In this document: one piece after another, positions 21,270-30,601 of the stretch
How positions within the stretch are numbered: position 1 is the stretch's first letter
Layout of the letters: each line of letters starts with the position of its first letter
NCBI RefSeq assembly: GCF_001921845.1
Contig: NZ_MSJM01000005.1
Span: 124,001-188,000 of the forward strand
From: Streptococcus cuniculi
GTDB taxonomy: Bacteria > Bacillota > Bacilli > Lactobacillales > Streptococcaceae
Length of the DNA: 64,000 nucleotides
Direction of reading: 5' to 3'
Made by a program: the position numbers and the translations under genes
The notes under the pieces: model-generated
The model's database searches: none
Told to the model about the DNA's origin: nothing
What the model saw: only the letters and a program-made list of their open reading frames with translations

Positions 21270-22784
21270 CTAGTCTCCAATCAACTTGTGCTCCTTCAGA
21301 TAGGCTTTGGCGACTTGGCTTGGAGACTTGCCTTCGACATTGACTTGATAGTTCATATCCTGCATCTCTTTTTCAGTGATGTTCCCAGCAAGCTGGTTGA
21401 GGATGTCTTCTAGTTGTGGGTATTTTTTCAGCGTTTCTTCTCGTAGGAGAGGAGCTCCCTGATAAGGTGGGAAGAGCTGTTTGTCATCTCGGAGGGTTTT
21501 GAGATGGTATTCTTGCAGCTCGCTATCGGTGGAGTAGGCGTCAATGATGTGGACATTGCCATTGTCAATCGCCTTATAGCGCAGGGCTGGCTCGAGGGTT
21601 TTGACATTGAGCTGGAGCTTGTAGCGGTCTTTCAAGCCATTTCCACCGTCTTCGCGGTCGTTAAATTCCAAGCTAAATCCAGCAGTCGCAGTTGACTGGA
21701 CTTTTGCAAGGTCGGAAATGGTTTCTAACTTATTTTCCTTGGCATAGTCCTCTTTGACGGCAAGAGCATAGGTGTTCTGGTAGCGCATGGGTTTGAGATA
21801 GACCAGCTTGTCTTGGGCAAAAATTCCCTTCCGAGCAGCTTGGTAGACTTCTTCTGGGTCGGTTGAGGTGCTCGGTGGCTGCTTCAAGAGGGTCGACGTC
21901 ACCGTTCCTGTAAATTCAGGGTAAAGGTCGATTTGTCCAGCTTTCAAGGCTTCATAAACAAAGGTGGTCTTGCCAAAGTTGGGTTTTAACTCCACGGCAA
22001 TATCGGTCTTGTCTTCAATCAATTCCTTATACATGTTGAGCAAGATTTCAGGTTCCGAGCCTAATTTTCCAGCGATGACAATCTTATCCTGCATCATCAT
22101 GGACATGGGAAACAGCGAAAGCGAGCTGATACAAAAGAGGGCTACAAAGGAGACGAACATGGTTTTCAAGCTCCGTTTTTCCACCAAGCCGATTAAGAAA
22201 TGAAAGAGCAGGGCTAAAATGGCGGAGCTGATAGCACCAATCAGAATGAGCGCGCTATTGTTGCGGTCGATTCCAAGGAGAATGAAAGATCCCAGACCTC
22301 CTGCGCCGATGAGGGCTGCAAGGGTTGCTGTTCCGATAATGAGCACCGTTGCGGTGCGAATCCCTGAGAGGATGACAGGCGCTGCAAGGGCAATCTCGAA
22401 TTTCTTTAACTTTTCCCAGCGGTTCATCCCAAAGGCGGTCGCCGCTTCTTGCAGAGACGGGTCAATTTCTTGCAGTCCTGTGACGGTATTTTGCAGAATC
22501 GGGAAAATAGCATAGACAATCAAGGTGAGAATGGCAGGCACTTTTCCAATACCAAAGATAGGAATGAGCAATCCCAAGATGGCTAAAGACGGAATGGTCT
22601 GGAGCATACCAGTGAATTGGAGGAGTAGATTGGCTAAACGCTCCCGTTTTGAGACTAGAATGGCTAAAGGAATGGCGATTAAAATCGCGCAGGCTAGCGC
22701 CACAAAGGAAATTTGTAAGTGTTCTCCAAGTGCCAACAGCCAGTCTTGTTTTCGGTCTAAAAAGGTTTGAATCAAGTCGTTCAT
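21270..22784 (-). CDS. Osmoprotectant ABC transporter, fused permease and substrate-binding protein
   Basis: A 504-residue fusion. The N-terminal about 210 residues form an OpuB/OpuC-type permease with several membrane helices and the inner-membrane signature [19 protein letters not shown]. After a signal-like helix near 215-230 comes a ligand-binding domain of the OpuAC/ProX-like class ([46 protein letters not shown]). It imports compatible solutes such as choline, betaine or carnitine; the exact substrate is unknown. Starts 9 nt beyond the stop of the ancestral ATPase reading frame, with AGGAGG before the ATG. Likely an operon with the marR-like gene and ATPase. Confidence 0.9.
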   Translation of the reverse strand: MNDLIQTFLDRKQDWLLALGEHLQISFVALACAILIAIPLAILVSKRERLANLLLQFTGMLQTIPSLAILGLLIPIFGIGKVPAILTLIVYAIFPILQNTVTGLQEIDPSLQEAATAFGMNRWEKLKKFEIALAAPVILSGIRTATVLIIGTATLAALIGAGGLGSFILLGIDRNNSALILIGAISSAILALLFHFLIGLVEKRSLKTMFVSFVALFCISSLSLFPMSMMMQDKIVIAGKLGSEPEILLNMYKELIEDKTDIAVELKPNFGKTTFVYEALKAGQIDLYPEFTGTVTSTLLKQPPSTSTDPEEVYQAARKGIFAQDKLVYLKPMRYQNTYALAVKEDYAKENKLETISDLAKVQSTATAGFSLEFNDREDGGNGLKDRYKLQLNVKTLEPALRYKAIDNGNVHIIDAYSTDSELQEYHLKTLRDDKQLFPPYQGAPLLREETLKKYPQLEDILNQLAGNITEKEMQDMNYQVNVEGKSPSQVAKAYLKEHKLIGD

Positions 22785-22874
22785 AGCGGCCTCCTATACA
22801 CGAAAGAAATCAGCGACAAATTGGGTCGCAGGAGCTTCTTGAATCCGCTCTGGGGTGTCGAGTTGCAGGATTTT

Positions 22875-23510
22875 TCACTGATCCATAATGGCAATGCGGT
22901 CGCCTAGTTTCATGGCTTCAGCCATGTCGTGGGTCACAAAAATCATGGTCATCTGGAATTCCTTTTGGATTTCTTTGACCAGGTCCTGCAATTGCTCCCG
23001 CGAAATCGGGTCTAGGGCGCTAAAAGGTTCATCGAGGAGTAGGACCTTGGGGCGTGTAATAATAGCACGTAAAATCCCAATCCGCTGCTGTTCCCCACCA
23101 GAGAGGTCGCTTGGCATGCGGTGGAGGTACTGATCAGCAGGTAGGCCGACCAGCTCCAGCAATTCCTTGGTTCGTGTGTCAATGTCTTTTTTGGACCACT
23201 TTTTCATCTCTGGAATGAGGGCAATATTTTCTGCCACAGTAAGATTTGGAAAAAGAGCGATTTGTTGCAAGACATAGCCAGTTGACAGGCGCAATTCCCG
23301 CAGGTCATAGTCTTTGAGACGCTTGCCGTCCAGGACAATATCTCCCTCGTCTGGCTCAATCAAGCGATTGAGCATCTTGAGCGTCGTTGTTTTTCCGCTA
23401 CCGCTTGCGCCGACCAAGACGAAAAATTCGCCATCGAAAATGGTAAAGGCCTGGTCTTTTAACACGTATTTTCCATTAAATTGTTTACTCACATGTTTAA
23501 ATTCAATCAT
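22875..23510 (-). CDS. Osmoprotectant ABC transporter ATPase, truncated by a premature stop
   Basis: ATP-binding subunit for the adjacent permease/binding protein. Walker A GASGSGKTT, Q-loop YVLQQIALFPN, signature LSGGEQQR, Walker B VLLLDEPFSALD and the switch His in VTHD are intact. Translation stops at TGA (22875-22877) right after AIMDQ. In the same frame the sequence continues KILQLDTPERIQEAPATQF and so on to a TAG at 22794-22796, just before the permease RBS. The expected codon is GGA (Gly), so a single G-to-T change removes the last 27 residues. The catalytic core remains, so activity may be reduced rather than lost. The start is ATG 23510; the marR stop lies immediately before it. Confidence 0.85.
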   Translation of the reverse strand: MIEFKHVSKQFNGKYVLKDQAFTIFDGEFFVLVGASGSGKTTTLKMLNRLIEPDEGDIVLDGKRLKDYDLRELRLSTGYVLQQIALFPNLTVAENIALIPEMKKWSKKDIDTRTKELLELVGLPADQYLHRMPSDLSGGEQQRIGILRAIITRPKVLLLDEPFSALDPISREQLQDLVKEIQKEFQMTMIFVTHDMAEAMKLGDRIAIMDQ

Positions 23511-23511
23511 G

Positions 23512-23958
23512 CTACATCTCACTTTCTAAATGCTGTTCCAAGGATTCGTTAAAAGAGGCATAGAGCTGAAGAAATTGATTTTGCTCTTGTTCACTCAGCT
23601 GAGACATGGCTCTGATTTCGGCTTCCTCCAAAGGATCTAAGATGGAGGCAGCGTAGGCCCTGCCCTTATCGGTGAGGTGGATAAATTTCTGGCGTTTGTC
23701 GCGCTCATTTGGCACGAACGAGACTAATTTCTCTTCTTCAAATACCTTGATACTGGTATTGACCAGCTGTTTGCTTGCTCCCAACTTGTGGCTAAGACAG
23801 GCTTGGGACAAGGGATGTTGAGCGTAGTAGAGCCAGACAAGGATGAAAAAGGACGTGCGTTGGAGACCAAATTTTTTAGCATATTGGTCATAGAGGACAT
23901 CCTGCTCATATTTCAGGCGAGCCAACTGTTTTGCTTGGTGTCTGATGTGAATGGTCAT
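23512..23958 (-). CDS. MarR-family transcriptional regulator
   Basis: A 148-residue winged-helix regulator. The HTH region is HPLSQACLSHKLGASKQLVNTSIKVFEEEKLV (about residues 50-82; cited in parts), followed by the wing VPNERDKRQKFIHLTDKG, the classic MarR DxRxxxxxLT pattern. It is the first gene of the osmoprotectant unit, ending against the ATPase start. A perfect inverted repeat overlaps its promoter, so autoregulation and control of the transporter, perhaps in response to osmolarity or ligand, is likely. Confidence 0.9.
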   Translation of the reverse strand: MTIHIRHQAKQLARLKYEQDVLYDQYAKKFGLQRTSFFILVWLYYAQHPLSQACLSHKLGASKQLVNTSIKVFEEEKLVSFVPNERDKRQKFIHLTDKGRAYAASILDPLEEAEIRAMSQLSEQEQNQFLQLYASFNESLEQHLESEM

Positions 23959-23996
23959 GGAAAACCTACCACCTTTCTGTGTCAGTACGGTTGATA

Positions 23997-24048
23997 AATA
24001 GTCAAATATATTGACTATTAGTATACCACATCTGATTCAAATAGTCAA
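23997..24048 (-). promoter_or_regulatory. Promoter and MarR-type operator of the osmoprotectant operon
   Basis: On the minus strand TTGACT (24043-24048), a 17-nt spacer and TATACT (24020-24025) make a strong promoter. The perfect repeat AATAGTCAA-ATATA-TTGACTATT (23997-24019) starts directly after the -10. A further half-site AATAGTCAA (24040-24048) overlaps the -35. The repressor bound here would block polymerase. Confidence 0.8.
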
Positions 24049-24140
24049 AAAAATGGACGAATGAAGAAGCATAGCAGAAAATGTCCTCTCATCGGAAAAT
24101 ATGGTAAAATAAGGAGTAATTCAATAAAAAGGAGCAAACC

Positions 24141-25382
24141 ATGGTATTACCAAATTTCAAAGAAAACTTGGCAAAATATGCGAAGTTACTCGTCTCAACA
24201 GGAATCAATGTGCAACCAGGTCATACAGTTGCCTTGACCATCAGCGTCGATCAGGCTGAATTGGCCCGCTTGATTGTCAAAGAAGCTTATGCCAAAGGCG
24301 CTGTCGAAGTGCTAGTGAACTGGCAAGATGATGTGATTTTGCGCGAGCGTTACTTGAATGTACCAATTGAGCGCTTGGAAACCATTTCTGAACAACGGAT
24401 CGCAGAAATGAACTACATTTTGGATCATAAAGCCAGCCGTTTGGTGGTCTTGTCTGAAGATCCAGGTGCCTTAGACGGCATTGACCCAGAAAAATTATCT
24501 CGTGCGACACGCGCAGCAAGCATTGCCTTAAATCCAATGCGTCAAGCAACTCAAGCCAATAAAATTAGCTGGACCTTGGGTGCTGCAGCAGGCCTCGAAT
24601 GGGCGAAAAAAGTCTTTCCAGATGCTGCAAGCGACGAAGAAGCCGTTGACTTGCTCTGGGATCAAATCTTTAAAACTTGTCGCGTCTATGCGGACGATCC
24701 AGTTGCCGCTTGGAAAGAGCATGAAGAGCGCTTGGTAGCCAAAGCAGCGATTTTGAACAAGGAACAATTTGTCAAACTCCACTATACTGCACCGGGTACA
24801 GACTTGACCCTTGGTATGCCAAAGAACCACTTGTGGGAAGCAGCAGGCTCTATCAATGCCCAAGGTGAACACTTTATTGCCAACATGCCAACAGAAGAAG
24901 TCTTCACAGCTCCTGACTACCGTGTAGCAGACGGCTATGTGACCTCTACCAAACCACTAAGCTACAATGGAAATATCATCGAAGGTATCAAAGTCACCTT
25001 CAAAGACGGTGAAATCGTAGATATTACCGCTGAAAAAGGGGATGAAGTCATGAAGAAATTGGTCTTTGACAATGCAGGCGCTCGCGGTCTTGGTGAGGTT
25101 GCCCTCGTGCCAGACCAAAGCCCTATCTCACAATCAGGTGTGACCTTCTTCAATACTCTCTTTGATGAAAATGCCTCAAACCACTTGGCGATTGGTTCAG
25201 CCTATGCCTTTAGCATTGAAGGCGGTGTCGATATGACCAACGATGAATTGAAAGCAGCAGGTCTCAACCGTTCCGATGTCCATGTGGACTTCATGATTGG
25301 CTCCAACAAAATGAATATTGACGGTATCCGTGAAGACGGTACTGCCGTGCCAATCTTCCGTGATGGTGAATGGGCCATCTAA
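24141..25382 (+). CDS. pepS: Aminopeptidase PepS (M29 family)
   Basis: Cytoplasmic metallo-aminopeptidase releasing N-terminal residues from peptides; part of the peptide-use machinery of lactic streptococci. 413 residues, normal. M29 features include FKENLAKYAKLLVSTGINVQPG at the start (cited in part), the metal-ligand Glu region EVALVPDQSPIS near 320, and HLAIGSAYAFSIEGG and HVDFMIGS near the C-terminus. ATG 24141 follows AAAAAGGAGCAAACC. Single gene; a small membrane protein follows. Confidence 0.95.
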   Translation: MVLPNFKENLAKYAKLLVSTGINVQPGHTVALTISVDQAELARLIVKEAYAKGAVEVLVNWQDDVILRERYLNVPIERLETISEQRIAEMNYILDHKASRLVVLSEDPGALDGIDPEKLSRATRAASIALNPMRQATQANKISWTLGAAAGLEWAKKVFPDAASDEEAVDLLWDQIFKTCRVYADDPVAAWKEHEERLVAKAAILNKEQFVKLHYTAPGTDLTLGMPKNHLWEAAGSINAQGEHFIANMPTEEVFTAPDYRVADGYVTSTKPLSYNGNIIEGIKVTFKDGEIVDITAEKGDEVMKKLVFDNAGARGLGEVALVPDQSPISQSGVTFFNTLFDENASNHLAIGSAYAFSIEGGVDMTNDELKAAGLNRSDVHVDFMIGSNKMNIDGIREDGTAVPIFRDGEWAI

Positions 25383-25413
25383 TCCTCATCCTGATAGAAA
25401 GTAGGTTGTAGAT

Positions 25414-25644
25414 ATGATTGGAAGTTTACTGGTTGGCTTGCTTGTAGCCATCATTGCTGCAGCCATTACCAACCGTGGTGAAAACATGGGCTGTGTCGGC
25501 AAGATTCTTTTAGGACTTGCAGGGGCCTGGGTTGGCCAGTTCCTCTTTGGCGACTGGGGGCCCCACATCGCAGATACAGCGATTGTTCCCTCTGTTTTAG
25601 GAGCCGTTATTCTCCTCGCTATCTTTTGGAAGCGGGGGAGTTGA
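25414..25644 (+). CDS. GlsB/YeaQ/YmgE-family small membrane protein
   Basis: A 76-residue protein with three hydrophobic segments: IGSLLVGLLVAIIAAAI, a central glycine-rich ILLGLAGAWVGQFLF, and a C-terminal helix. The NRGENMGCVGKILLGLAGA pattern fits the transglycosylase-associated / general-stress YeaQ family. Role in the cell is not firmly known; related GlsB works with stress proteins of the Asp23 type in enterococci. Preceded by a weak RBS (AAAGTAGG), 31 nt after pepS and possibly cotranscribed with it. Confidence 0.8.
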   Translation: MIGSLLVGLLVAIIAAAITNRGENMGCVGKILLGLAGAWVGQFLFGDWGPHIADTAIVPSVLGAVILLAIFWKRGS

Positions 25645-25648
25645 TAGG

Positions 25649-25753
25649 TATAGTGAATTGAATAAAGGTTAGGACATCGTTCAGTCGCTTTGATGAACGT
25701 CAGTTCTATCTGCAGCTCCTTGCCTTGTCCTATTCCTTTCTCAATCCACTATA
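25649..25753. repeat. RUP-like MITE, full copy 3 (inverted relative to copy 1)
   Basis: Reads TATAGTGAATTGAATAAAGG to ...TCAATCCACTATA, 105 bp, the reverse complement of 2201-2305 with few differences. Again it sits directly against a terminator hairpin (25754-25782). Confidence 0.85.
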
Positions 25754-25784
25754 AAACCCAGACTAGTTTCTAGTCTGGGTTTTA
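25754..25784. terminator. Bidirectional terminator
   Basis: AAACCCAGACTAG, short loop, CTAGTCTGGGTTT with T-rich continuation, between the converging GlsB-like and lipoprotein genes. Confidence 0.85.
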
Positions 25785-25794
25785 TTTATATGTC

Positions 25795-26253
25795 TTATTG
25801 CTTGGTCAAGACAATGGTATCGTCAACGTCAACCTCGCTGATGTCTTCGATGGTGAGTTGGTTGCCTTCTAGGAAGTAGCGTTCGGTATCGTCACCGATG
25901 ATGATTCGTTGATTGGTCGGGTCAATAGTTACCTGTTTGATTTCTTGTTCGCCGTCTGGTTCAACCTGTGTCCACGTACCAGAAGTTCCTGTGATGACAA
26001 GGGTAACCTCGTCTTCTTCATCACGTCCTTTGTAGGTACCATCTAACTCACCACTTTGTGTAGCAGTCGCTGGAGCAGCAGATGCGGACGAAGCTGCCGT
26101 GCTACTAGATGTGGTGGTGGAAGATGAAGAAGCAGCAAGCGCTGAACTAGATGAGCTAGCAGGAGCTGCTTGGTTTGTTGTGTTAGCGCAAGCCGCAAGG
26201 AAGAGTCCAAGAGCAGCTACAGTAGTGAATGATACGATTTTTGTAAGTTTCAT
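25795..26253 (-). CDS. Serine/alanine-rich lipoprotein
   Basis: A 152-residue predicted lipoprotein. A signal peptide ends in a lipobox LAAC (Cys about residue 22), so it should be anchored to the outer face of the membrane. A low-complexity Ser/Ala/Thr linker spans roughly residues 30-65, followed by a compact acidic beta-rich domain (LDGTYKGRDEEDEVTLVI ... VDDTIVLTKQ). It resembles small streptococcal lipoproteins of unknown function. Monocistronic. Confidence 0.85.
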   Translation of the reverse strand: MKLTKIVSFTTVAALGLFLAACANTTNQAAPASSSSSALAASSSSTTTSSSTAASSASAAPATATQSGELDGTYKGRDEEDEVTLVITGTSGTWTQVEPDGEQEIKQVTIDPTNQRIIIGDDTERYFLEGNQLTIEDISEVDVDDTIVLTKQ

Positions 26254-26330
26254 GGTTATTTCCTTTCAAAGAGAGATTAGCTTCTATTATACTGAATGGT
26301 GGAGCCAGTCGGCAAGATTTTTGCTTGAGA

Positions 26331-26384
26331 AAAAGGAGTGGGCAGTCGTTCTTTCAAAGAAAGCGATTGTCCCTACTCCTTTTC
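26331..26384 (-). terminator. Terminator of def
   Basis: AAAAGGAGTGGGCAGTCG pairs imperfectly with CGATTGTCCCTACTCCTTTT around an inner CTTTC/GAAAG hairpin. It lies 10 nt beyond the def stop on the minus strand. Confidence 0.7.
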
Positions 26385-26394
26385 TGCTTAGTGG

Positions 26395-27009
26395 CTACTC
26401 AATCACTAGCATTCCTTCTTTAATGGCAAATGGGTGCTCTGGATTGATACGGTCGTAGAACATGATGCCGTTAATGTGGTCAATCTCATGTTGAACGACG
26501 ATGGCGTTAAAGCCTTTTAGCTTGATGCGGTGCTTTTCTCCTGTTTTGTCAATGTATTCCACCGTTACGCGGGCATGGCGCACCACATAGCCAGGGACCT
26601 CGCGGTCGACCGACAAGCAACCCTCTCCGCCTTCCATCGCGGCTTCCTGAATGGAGTGGGAGACGATTTTGGGATTGTACATGACTTCTTTTAGGGCATA
26701 AGCCTCGGCAGGTGGATTGCCTTCTTCGTCCTCTGGATTTGGGACAAGAACCGCAATGATGCGTTTTGAAATATCAATCTGTGGCGCAGCAAGTCCAACC
26801 CCACCGCGGAGTTTCATTTTTTCAGCCATGACAGGATCCTGTGAATGTTTGAGGAACTGGAGCATTTTTTCTCCTAAGATGATGTCCTGATCAGACAGCG
26901 GAAGCTCGACTTCCTCAGCAACCTTACGCAAGGTTGGATGTCCTTCACGAATAATATCATCCATATCAATCAAGTGGCTAGCTTTTGTTAGACGTTCAAT
27001 TACAGACAT
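26395..27009 (-). CDS. def: Peptide deformylase
   Basis: Removes the formyl group from nascent proteins. 204 residues, class II (Gram-positive) length. The three metal-site motifs are present: GGVGLAAPQ (about residues 69-77, motif I), EGCLS (motif II with the Cys ligand) and [12 protein letters not shown] (motif III with the His ligands and catalytic Glu). ATG 27009 is preceded by GGAGAAACACT. Single gene, divergent from the MFS transporter. Confidence 0.97.
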   Translation of the reverse strand: MSVIERLTKASHLIDMDDIIREGHPTLRKVAEEVELPLSDQDIILGEKMLQFLKHSQDPVMAEKMKLRGGVGLAAPQIDISKRIIAVLVPNPEDEEGNPPAEAYALKEVMYNPKIVSHSIQEAAMEGGEGCLSVDREVPGYVVRHARVTVEYIDKTGEKHRIKLKGFNAIVVQHEIDHINGIMFYDRINPEHPFAIKEGMLVIE

Positions 27010-27261
27010 AGTGTTTCTCCTTCATCGTTTCTAAAGACTAGTATAGCACGAAACGAAAGAGAAGAAAAGGAGAGTGCGAGATGAGGAAGAATTTGCTATA
27101 CTGGTAATATGGTCGTTGCGTGTTAATGGATGGCGTCGTTCATGCGTCTTGCCTAGTGCTCAATCACGATGAAACGACTATAGGAATGAAAATCTGGTTG
27201 TCGTATTGTACGCGTATCTGCTGGCATTTTCAGAAATATCCAAAGAAAATGAGGAAAGATT

Positions 27262-28422
27262 GTGAAAAACTTTCTTGAAAAGATGAGTGTCCTTGCGCTC
27301 TCGTCCATGCTGGTCTCCGCTTTTTCTGTCTCATCAGCCCTACCCTTGATGTTGGAACATTTTAAGAATTACCCAGCAGAGCAGGTAGAGGTGCTGATTT
27401 CGACCCCGTCCTTTTTTGTCCTGCTGATTTTGCTGGCGAATCGCCCGCTCAACCGATGGTTCAATGAGCATCAGATGATTGTCACAGGGCTTTTAATGAT
27501 GAGTCTGGCTGGTATGTTGCCCCTTTTTGTGCAGGAGTATTGGTTGGTCTTTCTATCACGGATGTGCTTTGGGCTAGGAATCGGCATGATCAATGCCAAG
27601 GCGATTTCCATGATTAGTGAGCGCTACGAGGGAGCAGAGCGGGTCCAAATGCTCGGTTTTCGAGGCTCGTCCGAAGTGGTTGGCTCTGCCTTTTTGACCA
27701 TGTTGGTCGGCCAATTGATTACCATCAGCTGGCCTTACGCCTTTGCCATCTATGGTTTTGGCTTGGTGATTTTGCTCTTGTATCTCTTTTTTGTCCCAAA
27801 ACAATCACGGGAGCTTCCCAAGGCGCTTACGTCCGAGGAGCGCTTGAGTCCTCCCTTACGCCTGCAGGCTGTGAAGTTGGCCCTCTTTGCAGGTTGGAAT
27901 GTCTGCATTAGCTCCTGTATTAGTCTGCGAGTGCCCTTGATTGTAACAGAAGGCGGTTTGGGAACGCCATCGTCTGCTAGTTTGGTCCTCAGCCTCTATC
28001 AGCTGGTGGGCATTCTATCAGGACTTGCTTTTGCTCCTCTTTTGCGAAAATATGGCTCGCGCTTGCTCGCCCTCTCCTATCTCGCTCTAGCTCTGTCAAC
28101 TCTAGGAATTGCCCTTTCATCACAGCTCGTTCTTCTTGCTCTTGCTGCGCTAGGAGCAGGTTTTGTCAATAGTGTCCTGATGACAGCAGTCTTTCATCAG
28201 TTAGCAGAAGAAATGCCTGCACCCCTTCTCAACCATGCAACAGCCATCGTTCTTGTGGGCTGTAATCTGGGTGGAGCCTTATCTCCCTACGTCTTAAAAG
28301 GAATGGGATTTTTAGGAGAACCTTACAGTGTTAGTTTCAGTCTGTTTGCAGTGAGCTGTGTCGGCTTTGCCTTGCTCGCCGTTATGACAATCAATAGGAG
28401 GAAATCAGATGCGCTTGGATAA
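27262..28422 (+). CDS. Major facilitator superfamily transporter
   Basis: A 386-residue protein with about 12 hydrophobic segments and the MFS signature region RMCFGLGIGMINAKAISMI after helix 4. Probably a drug or metabolite:proton antiporter in the membrane; substrate not evident. GTG start at 27262 after GAGGAAAG. It overlaps rsuA by 14 nt, and the rsuA RBS lies inside its 3' end, so the two are cotranscribed. The 250-nt gap upstream holds no recognisable element apart from AT-poor sequence. Confidence 0.88.
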   Translation: MKNFLEKMSVLALSSMLVSAFSVSSALPLMLEHFKNYPAEQVEVLISTPSFFVLLILLANRPLNRWFNEHQMIVTGLLMMSLAGMLPLFVQEYWLVFLSRMCFGLGIGMINAKAISMISERYEGAERVQMLGFRGSSEVVGSAFLTMLVGQLITISWPYAFAIYGFGLVILLLYLFFVPKQSRELPKALTSEERLSPPLRLQAVKLALFAGWNVCISSCISLRVPLIVTEGGLGTPSSASLVLSLYQLVGILSGLAFAPLLRKYGSRLLALSYLALALSTLGIALSSQLVLLALAALGAGFVNSVLMTAVFHQLAEEMPAPLLNHATAIVLVGCNLGGALSPYVLKGMGFLGEPYSVSFSLFAVSCVGFALLAVMTINRRKSDALG

Positions 28423-29137
28423 ATTTTTGGTGGCCTGCGGAGTCGGTTCACGTACAGAGGTCAAAAAAATCCTCAAGGCAGGTCAGGTGAGTGTCAATCA
28501 AGTGGTGGAAAAATCTGCCAAGCGCCACATCAATGAAGAGCAAGATGAGGTTGCCTACCAAGGTCAGGTCTTGACCTATGAGAAATTTGTCTACTATCTG
28601 TTAAACAAGCCTAAAGGTGTGATTTCAGCGACCGAAGATTCCAAGCACCGGACGGTCTTGGATTTGCTAGATGAAACAGCTAGACAAAAAGAAGTTTTTC
28701 CTGTTGGGCGCCTCGACATTGACACGCATGGGCTGCTGCTCTTGACCAATAATGGAGCGTTGGCTCATGAGATGTTGTCGCCTAAAAAGCATGTGGAAAA
28801 GCTCTATCAGGCTGAGGTTGCAGGGATTATGACGCAAGAAGATGTCAGTTGCTTTGCTCAAGGAATCGAGCTGAAAGACTTCACCTGCCAGCCTGCTGAC
28901 TTGGACATTCTAGCAACAGATGAAAAAGAGCAGACCTCGCGCGTGCAGATTCGCATTGCGGAAGGAAAATTTCACCAAGTCAAACGGATGGTTGCGGCCT
29001 GCGGTAAGCAAGTGACAGACCTACAGCGCCTTAGCATGGGACCCTTGGTCTTGGACACAGCACTCGCCCTAGGAGCCTACCGCAGACTGAATGCTCGTGA
29101 ATTAGAGTTGTTAGCCATATTCGGGGTGGAACTCTAA
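28409..29137 (+). CDS. rsuA: 16S rRNA pseudouridine(516) synthase RsuA
   Basis: Isomerises U516 of 16S rRNA (E. coli numbering). 242 residues: N-terminal S4 RNA-binding domain (MRLDKFLVACGVGSRTEVK), then the catalytic domain with VGRLDIDTHGLLLLTNNG, whose Asp is catalytic, and HQVKRMVAACG at the end. RBS AGGAGGAAA lies in the upstream gene. RluB/E paralogues are possible, but length and the N-terminal arrangement fit RsuA best. Confidence 0.92.
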   Translation: MRLDKFLVACGVGSRTEVKKILKAGQVSVNQVVEKSAKRHINEEQDEVAYQGQVLTYEKFVYYLLNKPKGVISATEDSKHRTVLDLLDETARQKEVFPVGRLDIDTHGLLLLTNNGALAHEMLSPKKHVEKLYQAEVAGIMTQEDVSCFAQGIELKDFTCQPADLDILATDEKEQTSRVQIRIAEGKFHQVKRMVAACGKQVTDLQRLSMGPLVLDTALALGAYRRLNARELELLAIFGVEL

Positions 29138-29192
29138 CCTCAACCAAATGCGTTCTTTCATAAAACAACTAGCCAAATCAAACATTTTGTGG

Positions 29193-29315
29193 TAGACTAG
29201 TACAAGCATAGGTTTTTAAACTCATCCCGTGAGGTGAGAAAGACAAATACGGATTAACGAAGGCCTATGACTATGATTGTTATATGGGCCTTTTTGTGTG
29301 CCCAGAAGGAGGATT
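29193..29315 (+). promoter_or_regulatory. PyrR-type attenuation leader of the uracil permease gene
   Basis: An extended -10 TGG-TAGACT (29193-29198) precedes the leader. The sequence TCCCGTGAGGTG (about 29225-29236) matches the PyrR-binding loop pattern. A terminator follows: AAGGCCTAT (29260-29268) pairs with ATATGGGCCTT and a T-run to 29295. The alternative pairing CATAGG (29207-29212) with CCTATG (29264-29269) is a ready antiterminator. UMP-bound PyrR would stabilise the first stem and favour termination. Confidence 0.8.
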
Positions 29316-30590
29316 ATGAAAGAATCTGTTCGTTTACTGCTCGATGTGGATGAAAAACCATCATTTGGGCAAGGTATTTTGCTAAGTTTCCAGCACGTCT
29401 TTGCCATGTTTGGTGCAACGATTTTGGTACCCTTGATTTTGGGAATGCCCGTATCGGTTGCCCTCTTTGCCTCGGGTGTGGGAACCTTGATTTATCAAGT
29501 AGCAACCCAATGCAGGGTGCCGGTTTATCTCGGATCATCATTTGCCTACATTTCTGCCATGGCGCTTGCGATTCAGGAAATGAATGGTGATGTGTCGGCT
29601 GCCCAGACAGGTATCCTGTTTGTCGGTTTGATTTATGTCTTGATTGCAAGTGTGGTCAAGGTGATTGGGACCAAGTGGATTGATACCTTGTTGCCACCGA
29701 TTGTCATCGGGCCAATGATTATCGTCATCGGTCTTGGTTTGGCAAATTCAGCGGTGACCAACGCAGGTTTTGTAGCAGACGGTGACTGGCGCAATGTCGT
29801 TGCAGCAATTGCAACCTTCTTGATTGCAGCCTTCGTCAATACCAAGGGGAAAGGCTTCGTGAAGATTGTGCCATTTCTGATTGCCATTATCGGTGGTTAT
29901 GTGGTGGCCTTGCTCCTAGGCTTGGTTGATTTTGCACCTGTTGTTGACGCTCCTTGGCTTGAATTGCCACGCTTTTACTTGCCATTTAAGACGGGTGTCT
30001 TTGAGCAATACAAACTCTACTTTGGACCAGAAATGCTTGCCATTTTACCGATTGCGGTCGTGACCGTAGCAGAGCATATCGGAGACCATACCGTTTTAAG
30101 CCAAATCTGTGGCCGCCCATTCTTGAAAGATCCAGGCTTGAACCGAACCTTGATTGGGGATGGGGTAGCGACTGCGGTGTCTGCCTTCATCGGTGGTCCT
30201 GCCAATACGACTTACGGTGAAAATACAGGGGTTATCGGCATGACCCGTATCGCATCGGTGTCTGTGATTCGCAATGCAGCTCTGATTGCTATTGCCTTTA
30301 GCTTCCTTGGTAAATTCACAGCCCTCATCTCTACCATTCCAAGCGCGGTATTGGGAGGCATGTCCATCTTGCTTTACGGTGTCATTGCCAGCAACGGTTT
30401 GAAAGTCTTGATTGAAAGCCGTGTGGATTTTGGGCAGGTGCGTAACCTCATCATCGCAAGCTCCATGTTGGTCTTAGGACTTGGTGGTGCGGTCTTGAGC
30501 ATCGGGGCTATCACTCTTTCAGGAACAGCGCTAAGCGCGATTGTGGGCATCATTCTCAACCTAATCTTGCCGAGAGAAGCGCAGAAATAG
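29316..30590 (+). CDS. pyrP: Uracil permease
   Basis: Membrane importer of uracil (NCS2/UraA family). About 424 residues from ATG 29316, which follows AGAAGGAGGATT; a longer upstream frame runs through the attenuator terminator and is not used. Many membrane helices; the family segments PVYLGSSFAYISAM (about 70), AEHIGDHTVLSQICGR and GGPANTTYGENTGVIGMTR are plain, containing the substrate and proton residues. PyrR-like leader control fits pyrimidine salvage. Confidence 0.95.
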   Translation: MKESVRLLLDVDEKPSFGQGILLSFQHVFAMFGATILVPLILGMPVSVALFASGVGTLIYQVATQCRVPVYLGSSFAYISAMALAIQEMNGDVSAAQTGILFVGLIYVLIASVVKVIGTKWIDTLLPPIVIGPMIIVIGLGLANSAVTNAGFVADGDWRNVVAAIATFLIAAFVNTKGKGFVKIVPFLIAIIGGYVVALLLGLVDFAPVVDAPWLELPRFYLPFKTGVFEQYKLYFGPEMLAILPIAVVTVAEHIGDHTVLSQICGRPFLKDPGLNRTLIGDGVATAVSAFIGGPANTTYGENTGVIGMTRIASVSVIRNAALIAIAFSFLGKFTALISTIPSAVLGGMSILLYGVIASNGLKVLIESRVDFGQVRNLIIASSMLVLGLGGAVLSIGAITLSGTALSAIVGIILNLILPREAQK

Positions 30591-30601
30591 CCTCATTTTA
30601 G

